A stretch of DNA of 13,704 nt from Oscillospiraceae bacterium. Its GTDB lineage: Bacteria; Bacillota; Clostridia; Oscillospirales; CAG-272. The notes under the pieces were generated by a model. The model was given only the letters and a program-made list of their open reading frames with translations. It was not told the origin of the DNA and ran no database searches. A program made the position numbers and the translations under genes. This document shows, in pieces, positions 1 through 7,106 of this stretch; positions within the stretch are counted from its first letter, which is position 1; the number at the start of each line of letters is the position of its first letter. Location: positions 1-13,704 of the forward strand of contig SVTU01000027.1 of the NCBI GenBank assembly GCA_015063655.1, written 5' to 3'.

Positions 1-560
1 GACCAAACCGTCATAAATACGGAGAATACCATGGTCAGCCACGTCAGCGGATACACACCGTAAAGCGGATAGGTCTTCCATAGCAGCATCAAGAGCCACT
101 CGGCAACAGGCTCAAGGAATGCCGTGCTCACAAACACGATCTGTGACACCGTTTTGATTTTTCCCAAGGAATTGGCCGCAATCACGATGCCTTCACCCGT
201 AGAGACCACAAGTCGCATCGAGGTGACGGCAAGCTCACGGAAGACCACGGCGATGAGCGTAATGATCATAGCCAGCCTGAACTGCTCAAGCTGATACAGC
301 AAAACGAACATCGCACCGATCACCAAGAACTTATCGGCAACGGGGTCTAAAAACTTCCCGAAATCCGTGATCATATTGCGCTTGCGGGCAATTCTGCCGT
401 CCAGCATATCGGTAACCGATATGGCAATGAACAGAGCGGCGCAAACCACACACCACACGTAGTAATTGATAAGTCCGCGGGGGAGCATACCGAACACGAT
501 CAAAACAGGCACAAGGCACAGCCTCAGCACCGTCAGCTTATTTGGCAAATTCAGTTTCAC
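1..560 (-). CDS. pgsA: CDP-diacylglycerol-glycerol-3-phosphate 3-phosphatidyltransferase (partial, 3' end outside window)
   Basis: This integral membrane enzyme makes phosphatidylglycerol phosphate from CDP-diacylglycerol and sn-glycerol 3-phosphate, the committed step to phosphatidylglycerol and cardiolipin. The visible 186 codons begin MKLNLPNKLTVLR, a typical PgsA amino terminus. They contain the complete CDP-alcohol phosphotransferase signature DxxDGxxARx8GxxxDxxxD at residues 51-76 (D51, D54, G55, A58, R59, G68, D72, D76), so the catalytic aspartates are all present. Hydrophobic helices flank the motif. The start is a GTG at 560-558, with a weak AGG about 7 bases upstream; the frame is open further upstream, but the family alignment favours this GTG. 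It lies 28 bases after the rimO stop and is probably cotranscribed with it; rimO-pgsA adjacency is common in Bacillota. The end lies beyond base 1. Confidence 0.95.
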   Translation of the reverse strand, partial: MKLNLPNKLTVLRLCLVPVLIVFGMLPRGLINYYVWCVVCAALFIAISVTDMLDGRIARKRNMITDFGKFLDPVADKFLVIGAMFVLLYQLEQFRLAMIITLIAVVFRELAVTSMRLVVSTGEGIVIAANSLGKIKTVSQIVFVSTAFLEPVAEWLLMLLWKTYPLYGVYPLTWLTMVFSVFMTVW

Positions 561-588
561 TGCAATACCTGCTTTCTTGATAATGATT

Positions 589-1929
589 TCAATCGATCCC
601 CATGGCACGGCCAACGAGGTCGTAATCCAACACCTGACGCACCTTCACGTCAACAAACGAACCCAGCGCTACCCGCTTATCACAGCGGAAGTAAACCTTG
701 CCGTCGATCTCAGGGGCATCCGCCGCACTTCTTCCGAAGTGCGCCTCGCTGACGGGGTCGTAATCCTCGCACAGCACGGTCACCACCTTGCCGATCTTCT
801 CCGCATTCTTTTGCTCGTTGATCTCCAGCTGCTCACGCATCAGCATATCCAAGCGATCCTGCTTGGTCTGCTCGTCGATCTGATCGGGCATATCGTATGC
901 GGGGGTATCCTCCTCACGGGAGTAGGCAAACACACCCACACGGTCAAAGCGTTGCTCACGCACGAAATCGCACAGCGTCTCAAAATCCTCCTCGGTCTCC
1001 CCGGGGAAGCCCACGATAAAGGTCGTGCGAATGACAATATCGGGGATCTCGCTGCGAAGCCTTGCCACCACATCCCGGATCATGGTACTGTCGCCGTGGC
1101 GGTTCATGGCGGTTAGCATGCGGTCGCTGATATGCTGCATGGGCAGATCGATATATTTCAGAATTCTTGGATTATCCCGCATCTCAGCGATCAGCTCATC
1201 CGTGATCTTATCGGGATAGCAGTACAAAAGACGGATCCACGGGATAGAGGTCTGCTCCGTGATCAAGCGCAGCAGCCTTGCCAGACGGTATTCGCCGTAC
1301 AGATCCAGGCCGTAGCGTGTAATATCCTGTGCTACGATACACAGCTCCTTAACGCCCAGAGCCTCCAGCTGCTTGGCCTCCGCCACCACGTCCTCCTCGG
1401 GACGGCTGCGGAAGCGCCCCCGTATGGACGGAATAGCGCAATACGCACAGCGATTGTCGCATCCCTCGGCAATTTTCAAATAGGCCATATACTCGGGAGT
1501 GGTCAACACTCGGTCACCGCCAAGGCGCACCGTCTCCTTATCCTCAAACGAGGTATACCTTTCCTTCTTTTTCTTGCGGTTGACAACAAAGTCCACCGCC
1601 TCGGTGATGTGATGAATACTGCCAACACCCAACACGGCATCGACCTCGGGCATCTCCGTAAGGATGCTTTCGCGGTAACGCTCTGCCAAGCAGCCCGTTA
1701 CCACAAGGCCGCGCAGCTTTCCGTGCTTCTTGAGCCATGCCACGTCAAGAATATTGTCGATAGCCTCCTGCTTAGCGCTTTCGATAAAGCCACAGGTATT
1801 GACGATCATGATATCCGCCTCGGTGTCCTCGGGCGTAACCTCATAGCCTGCCGCCATCAGCTCGTGAAGCATGACCTCCGTGTCAAGCTGATTTTTCGGA
1901 CAGCCGAGAGAAACAAATCCAATTTTCAT
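589..1929 (-). CDS. rimO: Ribosomal protein S12 (aspartyl) methylthiotransferase RimO
   Basis: RimO is a radical-SAM enzyme that adds a methylthio group to a conserved aspartate of ribosomal protein S12, using two iron-sulfur clusters. The 446-residue protein has the three amino-terminal cluster cysteines C10, C46 and C80 (in SLGCPKNQ, NTCGF and TGCLAER). It also has the radical-SAM CxxxCxxC at C157, C161 and C164, and a carboxy-terminal TRAM-type region from about residue 378. SLGCPKNQ and the length fit RimO rather than MiaB. An ATG at 1941 overlaps the phosphatase stop (TAATG), but I place the start at the second ATG (1929): the first ATG is itself part of a GGAG Shine-Dalgarno 6 bases from it, and MKIGFVSLGC is the usual family start. 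It sits between the phosphatase and pgsA in one operon. Confidence 0.95.
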   Translation of the reverse strand: MKIGFVSLGCPKNQLDTEVMLHELMAAGYEVTPEDTEADIMIVNTCGFIESAKQEAIDNILDVAWLKKHGKLRGLVVTGCLAERYRESILTEMPEVDAVLGVGSIHHITEAVDFVVNRKKKKERYTSFEDKETVRLGGDRVLTTPEYMAYLKIAEGCDNRCAYCAIPSIRGRFRSRPEEDVVAEAKQLEALGVKELCIVAQDITRYGLDLYGEYRLARLLRLITEQTSIPWIRLLYCYPDKITDELIAEMRDNPRILKYIDLPMQHISDRMLTAMNRHGDSTMIRDVVARLRSEIPDIVIRTTFIVGFPGETEEDFETLCDFVREQRFDRVGVFAYSREEDTPAYDMPDQIDEQTKQDRLDMLMREQLEINEQKNAEKIGKVVTVLCEDYDPVSEAHFGRSAADAPEIDGKVYFRCDKRVALGSFVDVKVRQVLDYDLVGRAMGID

Positions 1930-1935
1930 GCGAAA

Positions 1936-1939
1936 CTCC
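1936..1939 (-). promoter_or_regulatory. Ribosome-binding site of rimO, overlapping an upstream in-frame ATG
   Basis: GGAG is formed by the last base of the ATG at 1941-1939 and the following GAG codon. It lies 6 bases before the ATG at 1929, the ideal distance for initiation there. It therefore decides the rimO start and shows that translation can couple to the end of the upstream phosphatase gene, whose TAA is at 1943-1941. Confidence 0.7.
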
Positions 1940-1940
1940 A

Positions 1941-2588
1941 TTAGGAAAACAAATTGATAAGCTCTGTTGGGTGATGCAAAACAACGTCAGCCCCTGCCTG
2001 CACAAGCTCAGTCTCGGGACGGTAGCCCCACGCACAGCCAACCGTATACATGCCCGCATTTTGCCCCGTGAAAATATCCACGTCGGAATCTCCGATAAAG
2101 GCACAGTCCGAAGGGGCGATGCCAAGCTGCTTGGCGATATGCAGAACGGCTGTAGGGTCGGGCTTGATGGGAAGCTCTGTCTGTCCCTGTGCCACGGTGA
2201 TCTCACCGTCGGGAAAGAGGCGGTTGCATATGCGCTTGACAAAGGCATCGTACTTATTGGAGAGAACGGCTATGCGAACGCCTCTCTTCGCATAATGTAT
2301 AATCGCTTCCTTCATGCCGTCAAAGCACTGATCGTCGTCAAGGCAATAGGTCTCGTAATTGCGCTGATACGCCGCAAGCACCCGATCGATCTTGGCCTCA
2401 TCCTGTGCCTCCGTTGAGGGCATAGAGCGTGCAATGAGCATGCGTGCGCCGTTTCCAATGGCACTGCGAATCTCCTCGGGGGTTCGCTCGGGATAGCCGA
2501 AGCCCTTGAGTGTCATATTAACGCCTCGCCCGATACCCTGCAAGGAATCAACAAGCGTGCCGTCAAGATCAAAAAACAAAAGCTTCAT
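1941..2588 (-). CDS. HAD-superfamily phosphatase, phosphoglycolate-phosphatase-like
   Basis: This is a cytosolic haloacid-dehalogenase-fold hydrolase of the Gph/PpaX type, most likely a small-molecule phosphatase; the substrate cannot be read from sequence. All four motifs are present in the 215-residue protein: motif I DLDGTLVDS with the nucleophile D7 and acid/base D9, motif II LSNK at 109-112, motif III lysine K142 in IKPDP, and motif IV GDSDVD at 166-171 for magnesium. The helical cap lies between motifs I and II, the C1-cap arrangement of phosphoglycolate phosphatases. The start at 2588 is chosen because a GGAGGA at 2602-2597 lies 8 bases upstream. An ATG at 2594 is only 2 bases from it, and an ATG at 2615 lies upstream of it. 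It is the first gene of the unit running into rimO and pgsA. Confidence 0.9.
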   Translation of the reverse strand: MKLLFFDLDGTLVDSLQGIGRGVNMTLKGFGYPERTPEEIRSAIGNGARMLIARSMPSTEAQDEAKIDRVLAAYQRNYETYCLDDDQCFDGMKEAIIHYAKRGVRIAVLSNKYDAFVKRICNRLFPDGEITVAQGQTELPIKPDPTAVLHIAKQLGIAPSDCAFIGDSDVDIFTGQNAGMYTVGCAWGYRPETELVQAGADVVLHHPTELINLFS

Positions 2589-2627
2589 TTTCATATTCCT
2601 CCGAGAATGCGCCAAAGAACGTTGGTA

Positions 2628-2642
2628 AACTTATACTAAGTT
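2628..2642. repeat. Inverted repeat at the predicted transcription start, possible operator
   Basis: AACTTA and TAAGTT are perfect inverted 6-base arms around a 3-base spacer, directly abutting the -10 box of the phosphatase promoter and covering the predicted +1. This is the position of a classical operator, but six-base AT-rich arms can arise by chance. No regulator can be assigned. Confidence 0.35.
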
Positions 2643-2671
2643 ATTATATCATATCCCCTATATCGTGTCAA
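2643..2671 (-). promoter_or_regulatory. Perfect-consensus sigma-A promoter of the phosphatase-rimO-pgsA unit
   Basis: On the minus strand TTGACA (2671-2666) and TATAAT (2648-2643) are separated by exactly 17 bases. A TG one base upstream of the -10 makes it an extended -10 element as well. The predicted transcription start is near 2636, giving a leader of about 48 bases before the phosphatase start. It is divergent from the typA promoter about 120 bases away. Confidence 0.9.
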
Positions 2672-2768
2672 GTAAAAATCATCAAATATATTCCCTGCTC
2701 TTCAGAATTTCCCATGAATATGCACAACATTTTTTCATATTTACACGTAAAAAACAGCATAAAAACCA

Positions 2769-2797
2769 TTTTCTATCGACATATTTTGTGGTATAAT
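2769..2797 (+). promoter_or_regulatory. Extended -10 promoter of typA
   Basis: TATAAT at 2792-2797 is preceded by TGG, giving the extended -10 TGNTATAAT. The -35 region 17 bases upstream (TTTTCT, 2769-2774) is poor. A-runs at 2749-2754 and 2761-2765 sit roughly where an UP element would. The start of transcription would be near 2804, which rules out the upstream in-frame ATG codons as initiation sites. Confidence 0.75.
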
Positions 2798-2822
2798 AAT
2801 ATGTTGAAGAAAAAAGCAAAAA

Positions 2823-2826
2823 GGAG
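2823..2826 (+). promoter_or_regulatory. Ribosome-binding site fixing the GTG start of typA
   Basis: GGAG within AAAAGGAG lies 7 bases before GTG 2834. Neither in-frame ATG further upstream (2714 and 2801) lies clearly inside the predicted transcript, so this site selects the GTG. Confidence 0.75.
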
Positions 2827-2833
2827 AAACGCT

Positions 2834-4672
2834 GTGATACGGAATGATTTAAGAAACGTTGCCATTATCGCCCACGTTGACCACGGCAAGACCACCCTTG
2901 TCGATGAAATGCTCAAGCAGGGCGGTATTTTCCGTGATAATCAGGAGACCACCACTCGCATGATGGACTCGGGAGACTTGGAGAAGGAGAGAGGCATTAC
3001 CATCCTTGCCAAGAATACCGCCATTCATTATGAGGACGTTAAGATCAATATCATAGACACCCCCGGCCACGCCGACTTTGGCGGAGAGGTCGAACGCATT
3101 CTGAAAATGGTTAACGGCGTTATCCTGCTTGTGGACGCCGCCGAGGGTCCCATGCCCCAAACACGCTTTGTTCTGCAGAGGGCCTTGGAGCTGAACCACC
3201 GTGTGATCATCGTGATCAACAAGATCGACAAGCCCGATGCCAGAATCGGTGAGGTCGAGGATGAAATTTTGGAGCTGTTGATCGACCTCAATGCCTCGGA
3301 CGAGCAGCTTGACAGCCCTATGCTCTATTGCTCGGGCAGAGCAGGCACGGCGACGGAGGACCCCGACGTTGCAGGTGTTGACCTCAAGCCCCTGTTTGAA
3401 AAGATCCTTTCCTACATCCCTGCTCCCGAGGGAGACGAGACGGGCGAGCTTCAGCTTTTAGTCTCGTCCATTGACTATAACGACTATGTGGGCCGTATCG
3501 GCATCGGCCGCATTGAGCGTGGCTGCATCCGCACCAATCAAGATGCCTATATCTGCAACTACCATTCGAACGAAGCACCCAAGCGCACCAAGATCGTGGC
3601 TCTCTTCCAGATCGACGGTCTGGTACGCACCCCTGTGGAAACAGCTAAAATGGGCGATATCGTTTGCTTCTCGGGTGCCGAGAGCATCACCATCGGTGAC
3701 ACCATCACATCCCTTGCCGCCCCCGAGGCGCTTGAGTTTGTAAAGGTGAGCGAGCCGACCATGGAGATGACCTTCTCGGTCAACAACAGCCCCTTTGCGG
3801 GTAAGGAGGGCAAGTACGTCACCTCCCGTCAGCTCCGTGACAGACTCTACAAGGAGCTGCTCAAGGACGTATCCCTTCGTGTTGAGGACGGTGACACCAC
3901 CGAGGAATTCCGTGTGGCAGGACGAGGCGAGATGCATCTATCCATCCTCATCGAGACCATGCGCCGTGAGGGCTATGAGATGATGTGCTCCAACCCCCGT
4001 GTGCTCTTTAAGGAGATCGACGGCGAGAAGTGCGAGCCTATGGAGCACGTAACGCTGGACGTGCCCTCGGAATACGTTGGCTCTGTGGTAGAAAAGCTTG
4101 GACAGCGCAAGGGCGACCTGTTGGAGATGAACCCCATTGGTGACAGAATGAGAATCGAATATTCCATTCCCTCCCGTTGCCTGATCGGCTACCGCTCCGA
4201 GTTTCTGACCGCCACACGCGGTGAGGGCATCATGAACTCCATCTTTGACGGCTATCAGCCCTACCGAGGAGAGGTCACCATGCGCTTTACCGGCTCTCTT
4301 GTGGCATCCGAGGCAGGTGAGACCACTCGCTACGGTCTGTTTAACACGCAGGAGCGAGGCAACATGTTCGTAGGCCCCCAAACATCTGTATATGAGGGTA
4401 TGATCGTGGGTATGACACCCAAGAATGAGGATATTTCCGTCAACCCCTGCAAGAAAAAGCAGCTGACCGCCATTCGCTCGGCGGGTGCTGATGAAAAGCT
4501 GCTGCTCACCCCCCCCATCGTATTCAGCTTGGAGGAAGCCATTGAGTTTATCAATGACGATGAGCTGATCGAGGTCACCCCCAAGAGCATCCGACTTCGC
4601 AAGAAGATCTTGGATACCGAGTCCCGTATGAAGGCTTTGATGAAGGCTCGCCGTGAGGCGGCCGCCAAATAA
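2834..4672 (+). CDS. typA: Translational GTPase TypA/BipA
   Basis: TypA/BipA is a ribosome-associated GTPase of the EF-G-like superfamily that supports 50S assembly and growth under cold or other stress. The 612-residue product begins MIRNDLRNVAIIAHVDHGKT. It carries G1 AHVDHGKT (13-20), G2 RGITI (53-57), G3 DTPGH (75-79), G4 NKID (129-132) and G5 near SGRAG (167-171), followed by the beta-barrel, EF-G III and V-like domains and the BipA-specific carboxy terminus. The length matches the family. Start choice: the frame is open back to an ATG at 2714 and another at 2801, but both lie upstream of or at the predicted transcription start. GTG 2834 has GGAG (2823-2826) 7 bases upstream and gives the usual amino terminus. 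It forms a single-gene unit with its own terminator. Confidence 0.97.
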   Translation: MIRNDLRNVAIIAHVDHGKTTLVDEMLKQGGIFRDNQETTTRMMDSGDLEKERGITILAKNTAIHYEDVKINIIDTPGHADFGGEVERILKMVNGVILLVDAAEGPMPQTRFVLQRALELNHRVIIVINKIDKPDARIGEVEDEILELLIDLNASDEQLDSPMLYCSGRAGTATEDPDVAGVDLKPLFEKILSYIPAPEGDETGELQLLVSSIDYNDYVGRIGIGRIERGCIRTNQDAYICNYHSNEAPKRTKIVALFQIDGLVRTPVETAKMGDIVCFSGAESITIGDTITSLAAPEALEFVKVSEPTMEMTFSVNNSPFAGKEGKYVTSRQLRDRLYKELLKDVSLRVEDGDTTEEFRVAGRGEMHLSILIETMRREGYEMMCSNPRVLFKEIDGEKCEPMEHVTLDVPSEYVGSVVEKLGQRKGDLLEMNPIGDRMRIEYSIPSRCLIGYRSEFLTATRGEGIMNSIFDGYQPYRGEVTMRFTGSLVASEAGETTRYGLFNTQERGNMFVGPQTSVYEGMIVGMTPKNEDISVNPCKKKQLTAIRSAGADEKLLLTPPIVFSLEEAIEFINDDELIEVTPKSIRLRKKILDTESRMKALMKARREAAAK

Positions 4673-4698
4673 AGATCACGGCCTGTCGGGCAAGACCG

Positions 4699-4735
4699 AA
4701 AAAGAGGAAGTCTCTATCTGAGACTTCCTCTTTTT
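4699..4735. terminator. Bidirectional intrinsic terminator shared by typA and the phosphoesterase gene
   Basis: A perfect 16-bp stem (4699-4714 paired with 4720-4735) closes a 5-base loop. The outer five pairs are A-T, so the plus strand reads into a T5 tract and the minus strand does too. It lies 26 bases past the typA stop and 15 bases past the stop of the convergent lipoprotein gene. One element can therefore end both transcripts. Confidence 0.93.
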
Positions 4736-4750
4736 ATATAAGAAACCCGG

Positions 4751-6529
4751 TTAAAACGAACGGTAGTCGGTAACGAGTGCAACGTCATCGATATACACCC
4801 AGTTACTTTCCATAGCCTTATCGGCATAGGTGAAGCAGAAATAAAAGGCTGTCAGAACATCGTTCTCATCCAGATAGCGGTGCGTACCCATTTGACGAAG
4901 ATCCTCAAGGGAGAAGGCAAAATATCCGCACAAGCCCTCAACGGAGCTATCGTAGTACGTGCCAAAGCAGCCGTCCTCGCCCGTATGCTTCTCCACCCAC
5001 TGCCCTGTGCTCTCGTCATAGAAATAAAAGGAGTATTCGTCACCGCCGTTGTCGGTTCGGTAGGAGGCGCCGATCTCATCGTTGGCGATCATACCGAAGG
5101 CGGCACGTCCGAAGTCGAGCTTGGAGACCTGACCGCGCAGATCCATCCAAAAGCGAACGTATCGGTTATTCCCCATCGTTCCCACCGTATCCAGCTCGAC
5201 CTTGCATTCCACAAGGTCATCAGCAATGCCGTCGTAAAAATCGGTTCGGCAAATGCCCAAGGCACCGCTTCCGTCCACGCCCTTATCGGCTGCATATCCG
5301 TATCGAATATCCTCGTAACGGTGTGCGCCGTCAAGCGCACAGTTCCAACCCGTAACACCGTAGTTTTTATCCTTAGCGTTAAAATCGATCACCGTACCCG
5401 ATGGCAAAGCGGATACAGGGCCACGGGGCACTATATAGTCACCGAGCTTCGACATATACGTGTCGATCCTATCGGGCTCGTTCTCATGCAGGACCACCAC
5501 ACGGCCGCCCAGCATATCGTCGGAATAATAGCATTCGTTTCCTACGGTTGCCGTGGCGCACAGCGTCACGCCCTCGTGCGTCAGCACGTAGTCGTTCAGA
5601 TGATCGTGACCGTTGACGATCATGCTCACGTCGCCTCGCTTCAACACAGAGTCAAACAGCGACGAATGAACGGAAGATGCTGTGATGCAATCTCGCTTGA
5701 AGCCCTCGTAAGCATCGGTATCCTCCAGGGCCTTCCATGCCGTCCAATTCTCCTGCAACGGAATATGGAAAAACATCAAGGACGGCACAAGGTGTCCTTC
5801 CCGTTCCTCAATGGCCCTTGAGGTATCCTCATACCACTTGACCTGGTCGTCTCGGATATAATCGTAGCTTGCACCCAAAAAGCCGTCATAGGGGACGCCG
5901 TTCTCAACCTTTTGCTCGTATTCCTCATCGGAGAGATACGAGCCCGAATCCAATCCGTACAGAACGTGAGCAATAGCGTCGTTTTCCGATGCGTACACGG
6001 GAATGACGTAGTTACCCACGCCCGACAGCTCGGGACGAACGTCCTTAGAGATACACCAGAAGAAGGATTCGTAAACCTCCTGCTGCTCCTCCTTGCTCAG
6101 TGCCGCATCCTCATCGTGATTGCCGTATACGTGCGCCCACGGAATCCTTCGCTTTTCAAGCTCCTCGGTCATGTCCTCTAAAAAGGAGCGCAGTCTCGGC
6201 ACGGTATCCTGCCCCACCGTATTGTCACCCGTAAAGATCACAAGATCGGGATTCTCTCGGGCAACCAGTGTATTGATATTCTCTTTTACAAAGTCGGGCA
6301 CCTTGTAGCCCGTGCTTTGCACGTCGGATAAAAACAAGATGCGAAATTCTCCGTCGTCTCCAAAGCGCAACGTATGCCGTCCTCTCAGCTCGTCGTTCAG
6401 ATCAAGCTCCTCCTCGACGGGCGCAGACGGTGGGGGCGTTGTTTCCTCGGGCTCATTCCCCTTTTGACAGCCCGCAGCCGTTGTGAGAAGCAAACAGCAC
6501 AGCAGCAAAACGCTACACAGTTTTTTCAT
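4751..6529 (-). CDS. Secreted lipoprotein with Dcr2-like calcineurin metallophosphoesterase domain and unassigned C-terminal domain
   Basis: This is a predicted surface-anchored, metal-dependent phosphoesterase of 592 residues; the substrate is unknown. Residues 1-21 form a lipoprotein signal ending TTAAGC, with C21 as the lipidated cysteine, then a Pro/Glu/Thr-rich linker to about 45. The calcineurin fold spans about 60-355. Its metal-site residues are D69 and Q71 (DVQ where most members have DxH), D102 (GDN), N137-H138 (GNHDE), H255 (FFHIP) and H308/H310 (GHDH). PWAHVYGNHDE, GVGNYV and LDSGSY resemble the Dcr2-type subfamily. Residues from about 390 to 592 look like a beta-rich binding domain ending in YIDDVALV, as in many secreted carbohydrate-active proteins, but I cannot name the family. 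AAGGAG at 6541-6536 lies 6 bases before the ATG. The gene stands alone between two terminators. Confidence 0.85.
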   Translation of the reverse strand: MKKLCSVLLLCCLLLTTAAGCQKGNEPEETTPPPSAPVEEELDLNDELRGRHTLRFGDDGEFRILFLSDVQSTGYKVPDFVKENINTLVARENPDLVIFTGDNTVGQDTVPRLRSFLEDMTEELEKRRIPWAHVYGNHDEDAALSKEEQQEVYESFFWCISKDVRPELSGVGNYVIPVYASENDAIAHVLYGLDSGSYLSDEEYEQKVENGVPYDGFLGASYDYIRDDQVKWYEDTSRAIEEREGHLVPSLMFFHIPLQENWTAWKALEDTDAYEGFKRDCITASSVHSSLFDSVLKRGDVSMIVNGHDHLNDYVLTHEGVTLCATATVGNECYYSDDMLGGRVVVLHENEPDRIDTYMSKLGDYIVPRGPVSALPSGTVIDFNAKDKNYGVTGWNCALDGAHRYEDIRYGYAADKGVDGSGALGICRTDFYDGIADDLVECKVELDTVGTMGNNRYVRFWMDLRGQVSKLDFGRAAFGMIANDEIGASYRTDNGGDEYSFYFYDESTGQWVEKHTGEDGCFGTYYDSSVEGLCGYFAFSLEDLRQMGTHRYLDENDVLTAFYFCFTYADKAMESNWVYIDDVALVTDYRSF

Positions 6530-6582
6530 CCTGCTCTCCTTTCCTTTTTACATCTTTAGTATGTCTGTTCAATGAGACACCG

Positions 6583-6612
6583 ATGATACCATATATCACC
6601 TGTTTTTGATAA
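6583..6612 (-). promoter_or_regulatory. Probable promoter of the phosphoesterase lipoprotein gene
   Basis: TATCAT (6588-6583) is preceded by TGG, an extended -10. TTATCA at 6612-6607, 18 bases upstream, matches four of six -35 positions. The start would be near 6576, leaving a leader of about 47 bases. The -35 box overlaps the T-tract of the rplS terminator. Confidence 0.5.
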
Positions 6613-6660
6613 AAAAGAATAAGCCAACGAAGTTAGGAAAGCTCCGTTGGCGTATTCTTA
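6610..6660 (-). terminator. Intrinsic terminator downstream of rplS
   Basis: On the minus strand 15-base arms (6659-6645 and 6629-6615) pair with one mismatch, with a 15-base interior that can pair a little further. The stem runs straight into a T6 tract (6616-6611). It begins about 17 bases after the rplS stop. It ends transcription of rplS and of any readthrough from the upstream genes. Confidence 0.85.
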
Positions 6661-6676
6661 GTTGACAGCAAAGCGA

Positions 6677-7018
6677 TTAGATCTTTTCCTTAACCTTAGA
6701 TGCCTTACCAACTCTGTCACGCAGGTAGTAGAGCTTTGCTCTTCTAACCTTACCGACACGAATAATGTCAACCTTCTCAACATTGGGAGAGTGAATCGGG
6801 AACGTCTTCTCGATGCCGCAACCGTAAGAAACACGTCTTACGGTGAAGGTCTCGGAGATTCCGCCGCCGTGCTTAGCGATCACCGTGCCCTCGAACATCT
6901 GAATTCTCTCTCTGTTACCCTCTTTGATCTTGTTGTGAATACGAACGGTATCACCAATGCGGATCACGGGTACTTCCTTCTTGAGCTGCTCGTTTGTAAA
7001 AGCCTGAATCAAATCCAT
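6677..7018 (-). CDS. rplS: 50S ribosomal protein L19
   Basis: L19 is a large-subunit protein at the 30S-50S interface. The 113-residue product begins MDLIQAFTNEQLKKEVP. It contains the family core FEGTVIAKHGGGISETFTVR, followed by VRRVSYGCGIEKTFPIHSP and a basic carboxy terminus (GKVRRAKLYYLRDRVGKA); the length is normal for L19. The start is the ATG at 7018, with AAGGAGG (7034-7028) 9 bases upstream. An in-frame codon at 7048 lies beyond that ribosome-binding site and inside the leader, so it is rejected. The gene lacks its frequent partners rpsP, rimM and trmD on this side and instead follows a flippase gene. Its own strong promoter and terminator make it an independent unit. Confidence 0.97.
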   Translation of the reverse strand: MDLIQAFTNEQLKKEVPVIRIGDTVRIHNKIKEGNRERIQMFEGTVIAKHGGGISETFTVRRVSYGCGIEKTFPIHSPNVEKVDIIRVGKVRRAKLYYLRDRVGKASKVKEKI

Positions 7019-7100
7019 GTTTTCAGTCCTCCTTAAAAATCCGGGCATTCATGCAGAGCTGCGCAGCGGACTGCCCTTAATCTTGTGTAAGCACACATTA
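7019..7100 (-). ncRNA. Structured 5' leader of rplS, candidate L19 leader
   Basis: The predicted 82-base untranslated leader can fold into a small hairpin (TGTGT/ACACA around a 4-base loop, near the 5' end). A second element is closed by GGGCA (7076-7072) with TGCCC (7047-7043), containing the self-complementary GCTGCGCAGC (7067-7058). The ribosome-binding site follows immediately. A cis-regulatory L19 leader is known upstream of rplS in Bacillota and is thought to give autoregulation by L19. Gene, position and size agree, but I could not align it to that family model. Confidence 0.45.
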
Positions 7101-7106
7101 CGAGAT

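Noticed and set aside
466..1944. Overlapping plus-strand open frames opposite rimO and pgsA
   Set aside because: Lie opposite rimO cysteine motifs and the pgsA start, with no domains or start signals.
4880..5821. Long plus-strand open frame opposite the phosphoesterase gene
   Set aside because: No recognisable domain, no ribosome-binding site, and it is antisense to a gene with clear catalytic motifs; it is a by-product of codon bias.
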